From NCBI GenBank assembly GCA_003254885.1, contig QANT01003320.1, forward strand, positions 1 through 43,805: DNA of 43,805 nucleotides. The letters are read 5' to 3'. The position numbers and the translations under genes are program-made. Numbering within the stretch: position 1 is the first letter of the stretch; every line of letters starts with the position of its first letter. The stretch comes from Purshia tridentata. Lineage: Eukaryota > Streptophyta > Magnoliopsida > Rosales > Rosaceae. Shown here in pieces: positions 31,164 to 43,605 of the stretch. The notes below the pieces were generated by a model. That model was not told the DNA's origin, searched no databases, and worked only from the letters and a program-made list of their open reading frames with translations.

Positions 31164-34100
31164 CATATAAGTTAGCTTCACATAAAACATACATGTTTGA
31201 CTTCAACATAATTCATTATTGAATATCCTAAACAATCCTCAATTACGTCAAAGTATCCAAATTTTTCTTAGTTATTTTGGAAATTCTAAACTGTGTGTAT
31301 ATCGGACAATTCTATTTATTCCAATTCTTTTAACATTTTTTTTAATCAACTTATGTAGCATATTTTGATTTGAATAACACATTAGAAAATTATGATGTTG
31401 AAAAAAGTTTTTATTTATGATATTAAAACTTGTTCGTCACTTGACTATTAGATTGAACTATTGGATTCGAGAACTAAAATCTAATATTTAAGCATCAATG
31501 GTGATTTTATACCCTAAAATTAATAATTTTATTAAAAATAAGAAATACAAAGTTTGTGATTGAAGTTGAGAGAAGTGTTGGGTTAAAATTAAGAGCATTA
31601 TTCATAACATATTTTCTCGTGAAGAAAAACTTTACTTATATATGTTGTATATACTAATACGAGTGTCGGTAAGTTTTTATCCACGATTAGTGTGAAGTAC
31701 CAAAAAAGTCAAATAATTAATAAAGAGAATGAGATTCTTCATTTTTCTAATTAAAGTGTGAATTGAAATTAAAAAAGGACATCAAAATAAGCGAAAATAT
31801 TGAGCAACGCAAAGGAATCTTAAACTTTGGTTGTTGATGCTGCCTACTTTGAGCAATGAACCAATGGACGTATGTGAGAGAGGGTTTATCAAGTCAAAAT
31901 GGAAGAACGGCTACAATTGGTTTAGCCGGGTTTTTGAGTAAAATAAGTATGGTTTGTTTAGAGGTATTAGATTTCAAGGAATATATGGTGCTTTTCTAAG
32001 TGAACCATTGCCAGCCAAAAATAATTTTTTTTTTTAAAAAAAAAACCATCAGAATTCACACATTTTTTATGTAGGTGATTTGTATGACAAGTACTCTGAT
32101 CTACGTATTACAAAGTGATACAATTATATGCAATTTGGTGACGTGAGGTCACATCTAACTTATTACAATTGATGCAAAAAGAGTGCCACCCTAGAGCTAC
32201 GTAAGAGAGTTCCCAATCAAAATGCAACAGCAACTAGATTTGCTTTGAATAGGTCAAAATTATCACACATTGGATTTGGGTAGTATGAGACGTGAAATGC
32301 TTTTATAAAATTTCAAAGTTATATAGTCTTTTAGAGATATGTCTCGTTAGGACATCTCTTACAATCAGTTGTACTTAATTGTGAGAGATGCCCCATAGAA
32401 GAGTTAGTCGGTTTTTTGGGGTGCTATGCTGTGAGGACACACCTGACTTATTAAGCCATTGGTTTGGAGAAAAGGGAGTTTAGTTTGGACCTTCGAAACT
32501 CGAAAGTATAGTTCGTCTAATACAACATGAGGCCTAGCTAAGGCCAAAATGACAATAAAGATATTTTAATTTTACATGTCAATATAAAATTATGATTAAA
32601 ATTCTATTTAATATTACATTAAAAAAATCATTCTTCTTGTCTTTTAATTTTTGGAATTACTAATTAATTAACTTTTATATTAAATTTTATAGTAGAGAGA
32701 AGGTTAAATTGACTGTTCTTCTAATTAAAAGAATGAATTTGATGTGCTCAATCGGTCAATCAACCTACATTCAGCAACAAAAATACTGTCAGACCATATA
32801 TTAAATAAAAAATGTGTATCAAGGACTTCTATCAAATTATATGTTTCTTATATAATATAATGGACGATCACTTAATAATCCTCAAGTGAATGACCATCAT
32901 CAAAGCTTAATAACCGATGCTAAGTATGCTAACCATAATTTTTATCAACAACATTTTTTTAGTTTTTTATTTTTGTTACATTGGAGGGAATTGAACTATA
33001 GACCTAATCTAATTTGAACTCTTACTCTACTCACCCTCACCACTTAGACTAACCTCAAGAGCTTATATTTGTTTGGCTCAAAAAGAGAGTTTTTTTATAT
33101 ATAATTCACTTTCTTATCCGTTATAACGTTTTAAAATAAATTTTGAATACGTATAATTTCTTGCAAACTATATATAACGATTCACTGTCTTTTCAATTAT
33201 AAAGTTTGAGAGTAAATTTTGAATACATACAACTCCTTGTAAACCATACATATCAGCTGGTAAATCCCGGATGTTTATTAATTCATTCACAAACCATTGG
33301 TCAATGTAGAATTGAAACTTCCTTGAGTTATAGAAGAATGGTATCACCGTATAGCTTTAGTTATTCAATGCGGCTAAGTGATGGCATACGTATATATATA
33401 TTTGCAACCCAACAAACATGCTTGTCGTAGTAGAAAAGAAAATGTTCATACTTGTAAAAAAGAACATTGAAATTGGAATCTTAGATTGAAATTGGGACCA
33501 TGCTGTGCAGGCAGAGCTTTCAGCAAGTCAGTGTGACCCTTAAAGATCGATGTAGAGCTCTGGTTCCTTGTATTAGCTTGATGTTGACAATCCAGCAAAT
33601 ACCAAACGCCCAATTGGACCAATTGCCATACTCAGCTTAATTAACACAAAATGGCTTGGGAGGAAGGTCCTTTCGGTTAGAAGACTAACCCTAATCTTTG
33701 TCAAAGCATGGACTGCTTCTAATTCAATCAGTCTTTGTTGCATTATAAATAAAAAAATAATAGTTATTATTTCACATGAAGCGTAATGTTTAAGAAGATA
33801 AATTTTTGACATCGTTCACATGAAGAGAAATGAAAAGACCTCACAAAACTCGAATATTACAACAAGTATCATGTCTATTTTCAATATCATATTTGGTACA
33901 ATTTTTTGTATTGTACCAAATTTGGTACTTCTAATTTTTTTGTATGGGGTACCAAAATTGGAAGTAAAATCTCAAACTTGGTACCCATTGGAGATGCTCC
34001 TCAAAGCACCTCAATTCCAAACACAACTTAATTTCATGAGTCTATTATGGGGTGTGAAAATTGCAAGCATTCATACTTTGGTTTCAATGACGGTTTTACC

Positions 34101-34630
34101 AGAAAAAATTGCATTCTAAAACATCAACATCGCTCTCCTTTAGCATGAAATGCACATATCCAACCAAATAGTGGCACACTTCTAAAGATATCAAATACAC
34201 CAAAAAGGCGAGAATACATGAAATGAACATGTGTTAGATATAAAGGACAATGGGACCAGCAGGGGAGGAGAAATTAAACACACCTTATAACTCCTTATGT
34301 GATATTTTATATTCTAAACATACCTTTTAAATTTAAAGTATACATGAACTTTTATGAAGTGAAATAGAGCTTATGTAGTTCAAATGTGAGAATAACATAT
34401 GAATTAAATATTATAAAACTGTGTGATAGTTAGAGCATTCAATTCAAAACTGTAAAAAATAAGCTTGTACATTAATAAATAACAAGATCCAAAAGCAGAA
34501 TTCAGAATTCTATACCCTAAACAGTAGGCATGCAATAAGCTAGTCTCTTATATTATACATGTTTCCCTTTTAACTTTTGGCCAATATATCAATTACCAGA
34601 TGGTGGGAGTGTGGGACTCGTTTCTTTTTC

Positions 34631-35088
34631 TTCTGCACCAATATTGAAGGAAGAATATAGAGCGCAGGTTTTTTATCTAGTTTGGTATTCGTTTTGGTAC
34701 TAGGTTTTTAATTTCAACCATCTTTCTTCTATTTTGGAGAAAAAAATGAAAAGAGGTAGAAAAAAGATGGCTGTGAATAAAAGTCCAGTACCAAAACGCA
34801 TATCAAACTAGGTAAGAAATCTACTCTCGTAAATATAATATAATAATGTAACAGTAATTCTTCTGCACCAATATTGAAGGAAGAATATAGAGTGCAGGTT
34901 TTTTATCTAGTTTGGTATTCGTTTTGGTACTAAGTTTTTAATTTCAATCATCTTTCTTTTATTTTTGAGAAAAAAATGAGAAGAGGTAGAAGAAAGATGG
35001 CTGTGAATAAAAGCCCGGTACCAAAACGCATATCAAACTAGATAAAAAATTTACTCTCGTAAATATAATATAATAATGTAACAGTAGA
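34631..35088. repeat. Tandem duplication (230-bp unit) containing a fold-back MITE
   Basis: The segment starting TTCTGCACCAATATTGAAGG at 34631 recurs at 34861 with roughly 5% divergence. Inside each copy a near-palindrome (34660-34828 and 34890-35058) reads GAGCGCAGGTTTTTTATCTA on one side and, reversed, GAGAGTAGATTTCTTACCTA on the other. TTTGGTAT.CGTTTTGGTAC and CCATCTTT are also mirrored. So a 169-bp MITE was duplicated with its flanks. Confidence 0.88.
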
Positions 35089-35982
35089 TTCTGTCTCAGA
35101 ATTTGTTATTGCTCTTTTGGTAGAAAAGAACGAGACCTATCAATTGGCAATTCATTGGCATGTGGGTTGCCAATGGTAGGTGGACCATAAATGGAGTACA
35201 TGATAATAAATTAATAACCATATCAACAATTGGCCAAAGAAAAAAAAATCACATCAACAACAATATAATTATTTAATAGGTCCATTAAAGTTAAGGGCCG
35301 AACCATTATTATTGTTGGTCTCAAAGAATAACCAATCCAAAATATTAAGTTGTAGGATTGCTGTATTGTCTCTGTGAGAGATGCTTTTGCCTCCGCGGGA
35401 GATGCATTTGTTATTTTGTCATTTATGACATGGTGCGGTAGTTGTTTATTTGTTATAAATAAATAAGAACCACAATAAAACCAAATATAAACAACAAATA
35501 TTATTAGAGATTTAACAAGTTAGATAATAACTTATACATTAGTACTATGGTGGCATACTCACATTTAATCTGATAAGTGCTTCTATCCACCTTGGGGCTT
35601 GGGCCTCAGTTGTCCCCCTTCATGTTTTCAGAATCGTCCCTTATCATGAGTGACGTGCTTGCATAGGTGGGAAAGCAATACCAACGGATTGTATCAATGC
35701 TGGGTTTATAGTTGTGAACTTGTGATATAAATTTATGCAATTTTTCAGCTATGGTACCAACTTTCGACTGTTATCCCAATTTAGCACATGAATTTTATTC
35801 TCTCGTTCTAATATTTAACATTTATTTCGTGTCAAATTGGTAATTTTTCTGAGCCCCATCAAATTTTTCTGTCCAGAATCTTCTAGTTCAAGACAAAAAT
35901 TTAAACCTTTAGCGCTATCCCTTATTTTTAAGTTTCAATACCTTGTGTACCCAAAATAATTTGGATATGACAGAATATGATC

Positions 35983-36150
35983 GGGTATATTGGTACGATT
36001 TGCGCGGGAGAAGTTATTAGAGATGCAAATGGCGACTGGAAGACTGGCATTTCTGCTAATCTGGGCACAGAACAGGTATTGCAGGCAAAGCTTTGGGCTC
36101 TTATTTTAGGCCTTGATCTTGCTTAGAAGTCTGGTCTTCAGCCTTTTGGT
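35983..36150 (+). pseudogene. RNase H-like fragment of a LINE-type element
   Basis: The frame reads GEVIRDANGDWKTGI, then LGTEQVLQAKLWALILGLDL, then a stop at 36124. It has the GGVIRDxxGxW and QAELWAxxxGL pattern of plant RVT_3/RNase H domains, with the glutamate of AELWA changed to lysine. It is a short, broken relic downstream of the chaperonin gene. Confidence 0.7.
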
Positions 36151-36368
36151 GGTGGAAAGAACTGGTGAGGGCTACTAGGCCTAGTTTTCACAAAGACCAA
36201 GTTCTATATCCACTTGATATTACAATGTTTCCAGATCACTTTTATATAGAAATAATCAATGTTGTGAATAGTGAAAACAGAAGTTTAAACAACGCCTTTG
36301 TCCTCCTAAATGCACCGCATAATAAACCACTCTTATCAAAATTCTATCTACCTCAAAACACTACATTA

Positions 36369-39307
36369 TTACACAGTAAGTCCTTGTGCAGAAGCACCCG
36401 CAGGTGACTTGGGCTTAGCCTTTTCCACCACAATAGCCTGAGTGGTCAACACCATTCCGGCAACTGAAGCTGCATTCTGCAAGGCACATCTTGTTACCTT
36501 TGCTGGGTCGATAACACCGGCATCCACCAAGTTCTCGTACTTGTCTGTCATTGCATTGTAACCGAACTCCCATTCACTCTCTTTTATTTTCTCCACGACC
36601 ACTTCACCTTCAATTCCAGCATTTTGAGCTATCAATGATGCTGGTGCTACCAGTGCCTGCATGCAAATAGATTGAGTTATCAGATTAAATAAGAAGATAG
36701 AAGAACATATATTTACACAAAATACTGCACAAACATGGATGGCCTCAGGATTATTGAGAATCTAATCCATTCCAATTAGCTGGAGCAGATCAAATTATCC
36801 AGTTCAAGAATGATTGTAGCAATTCCAATTTTCATGACCACAAAAATAAGAAACAACTGTTACCTTCTGCACAATGTCAGCACCTAGACGTTCATCTGTT
36901 TCTCCAAGTTTGTCCTTAATTGCAGGGACATATGCTGCGAGATGCACCAATGCAGCACCGCCACCAGGCACAATCCCTTCCTCTATAGCAGCAAAAGTAG
37001 CATTCTTGGCATCCTCGATACGGAGCTTACGGTCCTCAAGTTCAGTCTCTGTAGCAGCCCCCACCTTTATAACAGCAACTCCCCCTGATAATTTGGCAAT
37101 CCTCTCAGCCAATTTTTCTGAGTCATAAACAGAATCTGTCTCACTCAACTCCTTCTTCAACTGTGCAATTCTAGCTTGCAACTCATCTTTTGATGCTGCA
37201 TCAGCAATGATGGTAGTGGAGTCCTTCGTGATAGTCACTTTTCGAGCCAGACCAAGTTGCTCAACTGAGGTGTTCTCAATTAGAAGACCCAGATCACTGG
37301 CTTGGAACTCAGCTCCTGTAAATAATATCGACAACTAGCCACAATGAGTAATATATTTATGTAACAAATTAACCCATCCATTTTGCTCCATTAAGAATTG
37401 GACAGTAAAGAAATAGATACATGGACACTCCTTGGAATATTTATATCAAGCTGAACTCACGTTGTGAAACTATAAACTGAGTAACTAAGAAAAATATCTT
37501 ACCTGTCAAAATGGCAATATCTTGAAGGAGAGCTTTTCTACGCTCACCAAAACCAGGAGCTTTGATGGCAGCAACATTAAGTATACCCCTTAGCTTGTTC
37601 ACAACAAGGGTCGCCAAAGCCTCACCAGAGACATCCTCAGCAATTATAAGCACAGGGGCTCTCAATTGAGTGGTTTTCTCTAATAGGGGAATTATATCCT
37701 TAATAGCTGAAATCTTCTGGTCTGTAATCAAGACTCTTGCATTCTCAAATTCAACAATCAATTTCTCGGGGTTGGTAACAAATTGAGGAGAGATATATCC
37801 TCTGTCAATCTGAAATCCAATATAACAAACAACAGGCAATACATATAATTTACAGTAAGAGAAAAATGAAAACCAAAAGAAACTGAGAACAGAGAAACAA
37901 ACACACCTCCATTCCTTCTTCAACTTCGACCGTAGTCTCAAATGAGGATGATGACTCAATGGACAGCACACCATCAGGCCCAACCTTGTCAATAGCATCA
38001 GCAATCATTGTCCCAATTTGTTCATCGTTCCCAGCAGAAATAGTAGCAACAGCTGAAAGGAAAACAATGACCAATTTGAGAATGCAGGATTCAGTTAATA
38101 AATAAATTCAATAAAGCACAGTACCTTTAACATCATCACGACCCTTCACAGGCCTAGCCTTATTCTCTAGCTCATCTATCAGCCCTTGTACAGTTTTATC
38201 AATCCCCTTCTTAATTGAGACAGGATTTGCACCAGATGTGACACTCAAAAGCCCCAGCTTGATTATCTCCCGTGCAAGAATCGAAGCAGTTGTTGTGCCA
38301 TCACCAGCAGAGTCATTGGTTTTACTCGCAACCTAAACCCCACAATTGAAAAAAAGACAGAATGGTAAACCAAAATAAGCCAGCACTAGGATTGTGAATT
38401 CCCTAACATAGGATAGTACTACTTGGAAAAAAATATCATAAAAATGAAGGTCCAACCTCCCTAATGAGAGCTGCACCAGCATTTTCCATAGCATCAGGTA
38501 GTTCAATAGCTCTAGCAATTGTGACTCCATCATTCACTACTTTGGGACTTCCGTACTCGTCCAAGACAACATTCCTCCCTTAAAAATACAAAAAATCGCG
38601 CATCAAAATTGAGAATGGCTCACATCCAAAGCATACCATGATAGGGAACTGTTGTAAACCAAAGCTAGCTACATCCAAGAAACAAGGTAAATCTCTGAAA
38701 CAGGATAAGGGGTTTTCTTTTCCTTACAACCCCACATCAATGACATATAAATGGCCTTAGAGGCTATGAGGCAAAGAGAGAAGATACCCCTAGGACCAAG
38801 GGTAAGGCCAACAGCATCAGCAAGCTTATCAATGCCGGCCTGTAGCGCATGCCTTGAGTTCTGGTCAAAAGCAATTTCCTTTGCAGCAGCCTTCACAACA
38901 AATCGGCCCCTTGATTGCTTGTAATTCAGCCTACTACTTTGCTGCTGATTCACCCTCCTCTGCAAGCTCTGCCATATACAATTCACACCAAATTAAGAAA
39001 ATTGACCCAAACAAAGCAAATTGACACCAAATTCTGTTAATGTGCAACCCCAAAACACAACCAAACACACATATTATTACACCCTGCATTTTTGGCACAG
39101 TCCCAAGAAGAACCAATTATCAACCGCAAAACTATCGGGTAGTTCAAGCTACAGCGCTTAAAACCATGTTTGGTTTACAGGAAATAAGAGACCAAATGAA
39201 ACCACAAAGTCGTTCAATTTTTCTGCAGCAGGCAATTGGAGGAGCTATAGTACCTGTTTGGGAGAGCAGAGAATGGAAGCTGAAGTAAGAGCGTTGGCGC
39301 ACGCCAT
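36369..39307 (-). CDS. CPN60A: Chloroplast chaperonin-60 subunit alpha (RuBisCO-binding protein alpha), eight exons
   Basis: Exons 39254-39307, 38788-38968, 38457-38578, 38125-38332, 37907-38052, 37503-37809, 36864-37315 and 36369-36656 join in phase (GT-AG) to give 585 residues, matching CPN60 alpha (about 586). The first ~45 residues, starting [18 protein letters not shown], are a serine/basic plastid transit peptide; mature sequence starts near [11 protein letters not shown]. GroEL-type motifs are intact: [49 protein letters not shown] and [12 protein letters not shown]. Alpha-type wording ([39 protein letters not shown]) separates it from beta. It forms hetero-oligomers with beta subunits that fold RuBisCO large subunits in the stroma. 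No defects were seen. Confidence 0.96.
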
Positions 39308-39476
39308 TTCCAAAGCTTTTCGAGGCTTCAGAGGGAGAGTGAGTGAGTTCAAGTGTGTGCGTGTGGATAAAGCTTTAGGGTTTTGCCGTTTTGGGTTTTA
39401 TTATCGTGGGACAGAGGAGGACGGAGGACGCTCCAGAACTTTCCTCATCTACTACTTCCAGAACCACCCTTATTAA

Positions 39477-39700
39477 GGCCCATTTTGCTTTTAGGCCCAA
39501 TGCTAACGTGCGCCACGAGCTTAAGCTTTCCACTGGGCTTTCGTATTGGGCTGCAAATAGCAAGACCCGTCTTCTGGTTAACCAACAAATTTTGATTCAT
39601 ATTACAATACAAACTAAACATGTCTTTTAGGGGTGGCATTGGGCAAGGTCTGGATCGATTTAAGGCCCAAATTATAAATTGAATGGGCTCGGTTTGGGCT
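39477..39700. promoter_or_regulatory. Cluster of seven site II (TGGGCY) elements upstream of CPN60A
   Basis: TGGGCC (seen as GGCCCA) occurs at 39477, 39494 and 39664; TGGGCT occurs at 39534, 39547, 39684 and 39695. These lie 170-395 bp upstream of the CPN60A start codon and 757-980 bp upstream of the TCP-like gene. TGGGCY motifs are known targets of class I TCP factors in promoters of housekeeping and organelle-related genes. Function here is inferred from clustering alone. Confidence 0.6.
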
Positions 39701-40456
39701 TATGTTGAGCTTAGGTGGATGTGTGTCAGTCCACATAGCAATGTGGCAGTCTAGATGGCAGCTGGTCTTGGAGGGAAAATGACATGGTCCAGGTTGATAC
39801 GGCGATTTTGGGCGAGAACCAATCTTCCGCTGCCATGTGGTGGCCAGGTCTGCGGTCTACGTGGGCCATGCCAGCGCCACATAGGCCTATAACGAATCTT
39901 CTAACGAGGGGAATAATAGAGGAACCAAATTGAAATTATGAAAAAATGAAATTTACAGGTAAGAAATCAAACCTACAAGGAAATTAAATTTTCACCACTT
40001 TCTGTGGCTTGGCATGAAAAGTTGCCATTTGTAATAGATTGAAGCATTTAAGATTTGAATACAAAATTGAAAAGGACAAGAAAGTTTCACGCAGATTACA
40101 CAAACAATAAATATTTCCAATTAAGTTGTGCCGGAATTAACAAATTAAACTTATATAACATATATGTATATATACATATACAAATAAATCCATATGTATA
40201 AGGAGTTATTTCTTTTAAAAGCCAATCACAAGTTAACATGTGTTCTTTTTTTTGCCTTTTTGTTCTCCTTAATGTCCAATTCTTCTCCTTAAATTAATAT
40301 GTGTCAATATGCGATTGGTGTGTAAAGGTGAATGACTACTGGTTGTCCTATATATATTTGCACATAATCTAATAGCGTTAGAGCAAATTTGGAGATTACT
40401 CACTTTGACTACTCTAGAAAACTCAACATTACCAGACGGCGGCCCTAACAAAACCC

Positions 40457-40999
40457 ATGTCACCGAAAATAGCCTCGAAAAGAAGCAAAGCTGCCGCAAA
40501 AGGCTGTCATGAAAAAGTTGCTAGGCGTGGCAACCCCCGTGTTCGCCTACCACCCGTGTGCGCTACTCGCATCTTCCAGCTCACTAGTGAGCTTGGTACC
40601 AAAACCCATGGTCAGACAATAGAGTGGCTTTTACAAAAAGCTGAACCCTCTATTGTCGCGACCATGAGAAATGGTATTGTTTCTAGTACCCCTTCAAATG
40701 CTCCAAGTTGCATGAGTTTGGATTCGGTATGTCCAAATCGCAATGTTTCTTGTCATCCAATATCAAATGATCATGTTACAAATTTTTCAGGCCAGAAGAC
40801 TGTTCGTGAAAATAAGAATTTGGCCAAGAAGCAGTGTACTTCTAGGGGCACTCAAGGTCAATTCTTGCAATTACCCTTTGAGTTTAATTTGATTATGACC
40901 AACTTTGATATGGAATTTTCTACTGATGAGGTTGAAAAGCTACGATTGGTGACTGAAACTCTAGAGGAAACCAAGGCGACTAGTGAAAAGAAAGAGTAG
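40457..40999 (+). CDS. Class I TCP-like transcription factor, divergent basic region
   Basis: A single 180-codon frame has no intron, as is usual for TCP genes. The TCP domain spans about residues 10-70: a basic region [18 protein letters not shown], then helix [21 protein letters not shown] and helix [21 protein letters not shown]. The HLH part is clearly class I (PCF type). The basic region departs from the usual KDRHTKVxGRGRRIRMP at several DNA-contact positions, so binding may be altered. The C-terminal half is not recognised and ends in an acidic/lysine-rich, probably helical segment ([20 protein letters not shown]). A TATATATTT at 40349 lies about 100 nt upstream. At 180 aa it is short for the family. 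It could be a real divergent gene or an early pseudogene. Confidence 0.82.
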   Translation: MSPKIASKRSKAAAKGCHEKVARRGNPRVRLPPVCATRIFQLTSELGTKTHGQTIEWLLQKAEPSIVATMRNGIVSSTPSNAPSCMSLDSVCPNRNVSCHPISNDHVTNFSGQKTVRENKNLAKKQCTSRGTQGQFLQLPFEFNLIMTNFDMEFSTDEVEKLRLVTETLEETKATSEKKE

Positions 41000-42119
41000 A
41001 AGTTAGCCCAAGTAGTGAGAGCGAGTAGTGAAAAAAATATCAATAAAATGAGTTTGGATTAAGATAAACACAGTGATCTCATTCGATGTATCGATCTCCT
41101 TTGATGTACTTTAAAAAGTAGAATTGAAATTGCCATTTATCTCTCATTCTAGTATGGTTCATATGGTGCAATTTTGAGCAGTACTTTAGATTTTTGAACA
41201 GTGAATTTTATCCTTCTAGCCTTCTTCTAATTTTCCCAATAATGGTAAATTGGCATCTTCTTTGGTGTCATATATGCATCCCTGCCATTTGTGTTCCATG
41301 CAGAATTGCAAATCACATTTCAACCAACTCAATTTGACTGTGTTTTCCGCCAAGTCCATTTGCCTTCTGTCTTTTTGTTTGGTAGTTAGATTTCATATTT
41401 TTTATAAGATCTAATTTTAATAAAATCCGAATTTAGACTGAATTTTAATTATGAAAGTCAAAATTAAAATTAGTTTCCGACAGCCTTCCAAACTCCCAGA
41501 TCATTTTGTTTAAATTAAACGAAGAAAAAAAAATTGAGATTTTGAAAAACTTCCCTCAAATCTTGAATCCTATTTTTACAAGAAACTTTTTGTAAAAATC
41601 TATGCTAAGTCTTATACAACTCGGAATTCGGAGGAATAGGAATGAAGAAAATGTCCTAGAAAAGCTCAAAGAACTTTGCTTGGAAAACCTTCGGAGGAAA
41701 GAAGGTTACGAATCAATGCAGAAGTTAGGTTGACAGTCTGGAAATATAAAATGCTTATCTTGCAAAATTTGAATCTAAATTACACATTCAAATAAGAATG
41801 AATGTAATTAATAGTCTAGATTCATAGTTTGGATTATTTATAAGGTTAATTATAGACTAAATATGCAATTTCTGTCCACAATCTCAAAAGAATATATTAA
41901 GGTAATTTAATTAAATAACATACAAGTTTTTTTGACCCTTCTTCTCCAAAACTTACATTTCTATTAATTTTACATTTTTTCATACCAAAATACCTTTTAC
42001 CACCATGTCGACAAGAAAATTCCACTAAAAGTTCGTGTCAACTAAAAATTCCACATGTTGACCTAATATTTTACCAAAAAGTCCATAGAAATTTAGGATT
42101 AAATACCAAGTTTCAATAC

Positions 42120-42250
42120 TTTTTTAGAAAATCAGTTTTGTTCATAACTTTTAGCTTTGACTACTAACTAATGAACTTGATTTATTTTTTAGAAAATCAG
42201 TTTTGCTCATAATTTTTAGCTTTGACTACTAACTAATGAACTTGATTTTT
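42120..42250. repeat. Tandem duplication, 65-bp unit
   Basis: TTTTTTAGAAAATCAGTTTT starts at 42120 and again at 42185. The copies differ at about two positions (GTTCATAAC versus GCTCATAAT) and both end ACTAATGAACTTGATTT. Confidence 0.92.
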
Positions 42251-42447
42251 AGAATAGGTCACAAATTTACAGCCCATTTGTTTGACAAATTTGCTCTTCT
42301 ATTGTTATTTGGCCACATATGATGGGTCTTAGATAAAATTTATAAAATTTTGATAAAATTGTCTTTAATACTTTTATATTGTTTTTGAAATTAGTTAATA
42401 TAGTCTCAACTTCAGTTTTAGTTGTGACTGTACGGCACTCAACTTCA

Positions 42448-42484
42448 AATTTAGTTGTGACTAAATGACAGTCATAACTAAATT
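42448..42484. repeat. 15-bp inverted repeat, 7-nt loop
   Basis: AATTTAGTTGTGACT at 42448-42462 is complementary to 42470-42484 with one mismatch. Related GTTGTGA/ACAACT words recur to 42680, and TGTGATTGGATTGA plus ACAATATAGTATAAAT occur twice (42508 and 42674), suggesting decayed MITE copies. Confidence 0.75.
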
Positions 42485-43486
42485 GTGATACAGTCACAGT
42501 TAGGTTGTGATTGGATTGAAATTTTTTTAAGAGAAATTATATTACAATATAGTATAAATAGAGGTCAAAATAATACTTTTACTCAAAATAATACTTAGTA
42601 TAGTGGTGAGAGTTGTCTTTTTCAACTTACCAAGACAATCACAACTAAATTGTAAGATAATCACCGTTAAGATGTGATTGGATTGATTTTTTTATAGTGT
42701 TAATACAATATAGTATAAATTAATGTAATAATATGAATGTAATATATATATATATATATTATTGTAGTGGCATATGATGTAATATTTGTGAATTATAGTG
42801 TCATTTACTATATTATTATGTTTGACTTTTTAACTAGTACCTAATCTAAAATGCTATTAAATTTTGATATCTAAATTAAAAAATTATTAAAATTTAGTAT
42901 TTAAAGTTAATTAATCTAAAAGTCCACGTAGGCAATTTTTGCATCTTCTTCTTCTTCTCTAATGAATCCAAATCTGGTTTTGAGATGGGAATGAGAGAGG
43001 GAGGGAGTGGTTGAAGATGAACATGTTGAACTGGTTTTAGCACCTTTTAGATAGTGTAGCACTAACCCCAAAACCAAATCAACCAAATATCCCATTGCCC
43101 CTCCCCCTCTCCCTCTCTTGCTTTCTTTCTCTGGATTTGCAGATCCAACTTCATCTTCAGCCTGAATAGATTATGGTTGGTTTTTCTAATTTTGATTTTG
43201 GTTTGCTAATCCAAAGAGAGAAGGGTTATTTTGAGGTCAATAGTTGGATTTTTTGTTTTTGAATTCAATTTGCAGATTTGAAAATAGAAGAGGAGAGAGA
43301 GAGAGATGGGGATGAGGGCGCTGCCGCCGTTGATGGTGTCGGGGTCAGTCAAAGTGGGAGCCATGAAGAAGTGAGGAATTAATTATGAAAAGTATTTTAT
43401 AAAAACCTAGATTAATTCAATGACACATAATTTTATTTACTCGTATCCATTTTATTATTCAACTAGTCTCTTACCACCAAGGAGTT

Positions 43487-43605
43487 AAATTTCGGTTCTG
43501 TAGAAATTTTCGATAGAAATTTCGACGGAAATTTCGGGAAATTTTAAATTTCGACAGAAATTAAATGGAAATGACGGAAATTATTATTAAAATACGGAAA
43601 TTTTG
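43487..43605. repeat. GAAATTTCG-type degenerate tandem repeats
   Basis: AAATTTCGG, GAAATTTCGACGGAAATTTC, AAATTTCGACAGAAATT and ACGGAAATT follow one another, each unit partly palindromic. Such GAAATTTCG-rich tracts look transposon-derived, but no element boundary was recognised. Confidence 0.75.

Larger units (their letters stand above)
26300..36368. other. AT-rich intergenic region
   Basis: About 10 kb without a recognisable host gene. Features found in it are listed separately: tandem duplications at 29271 and 34631, a TRIM at 30825, a fold-back MITE and an RNase H fragment at 35983. A 99-codon minus-strand frame at 27848-28147 is not a family I know and lies in repeat-like sequence. A GGTACC-rich inverted segment at 33870-34010 ends in CCATTGGAGATGCTCC, a phrase common at ends of plant MITEs. 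Confidence 0.6.

Noticed and set aside
33820..34119. 99-codon plus-strand frame
   Set aside because: It overlaps a GGTACC-rich inverted repeat ending in a MITE-like CCATTGGAGATGCTCC; low coding quality.
36369..39307. Assignment of the chaperonin as CPN60 beta
   Set aside because: The sequence after GPRG ([14 protein letters not shown]) and the [14 protein letters not shown] segment are alpha-type; beta subunits differ there.
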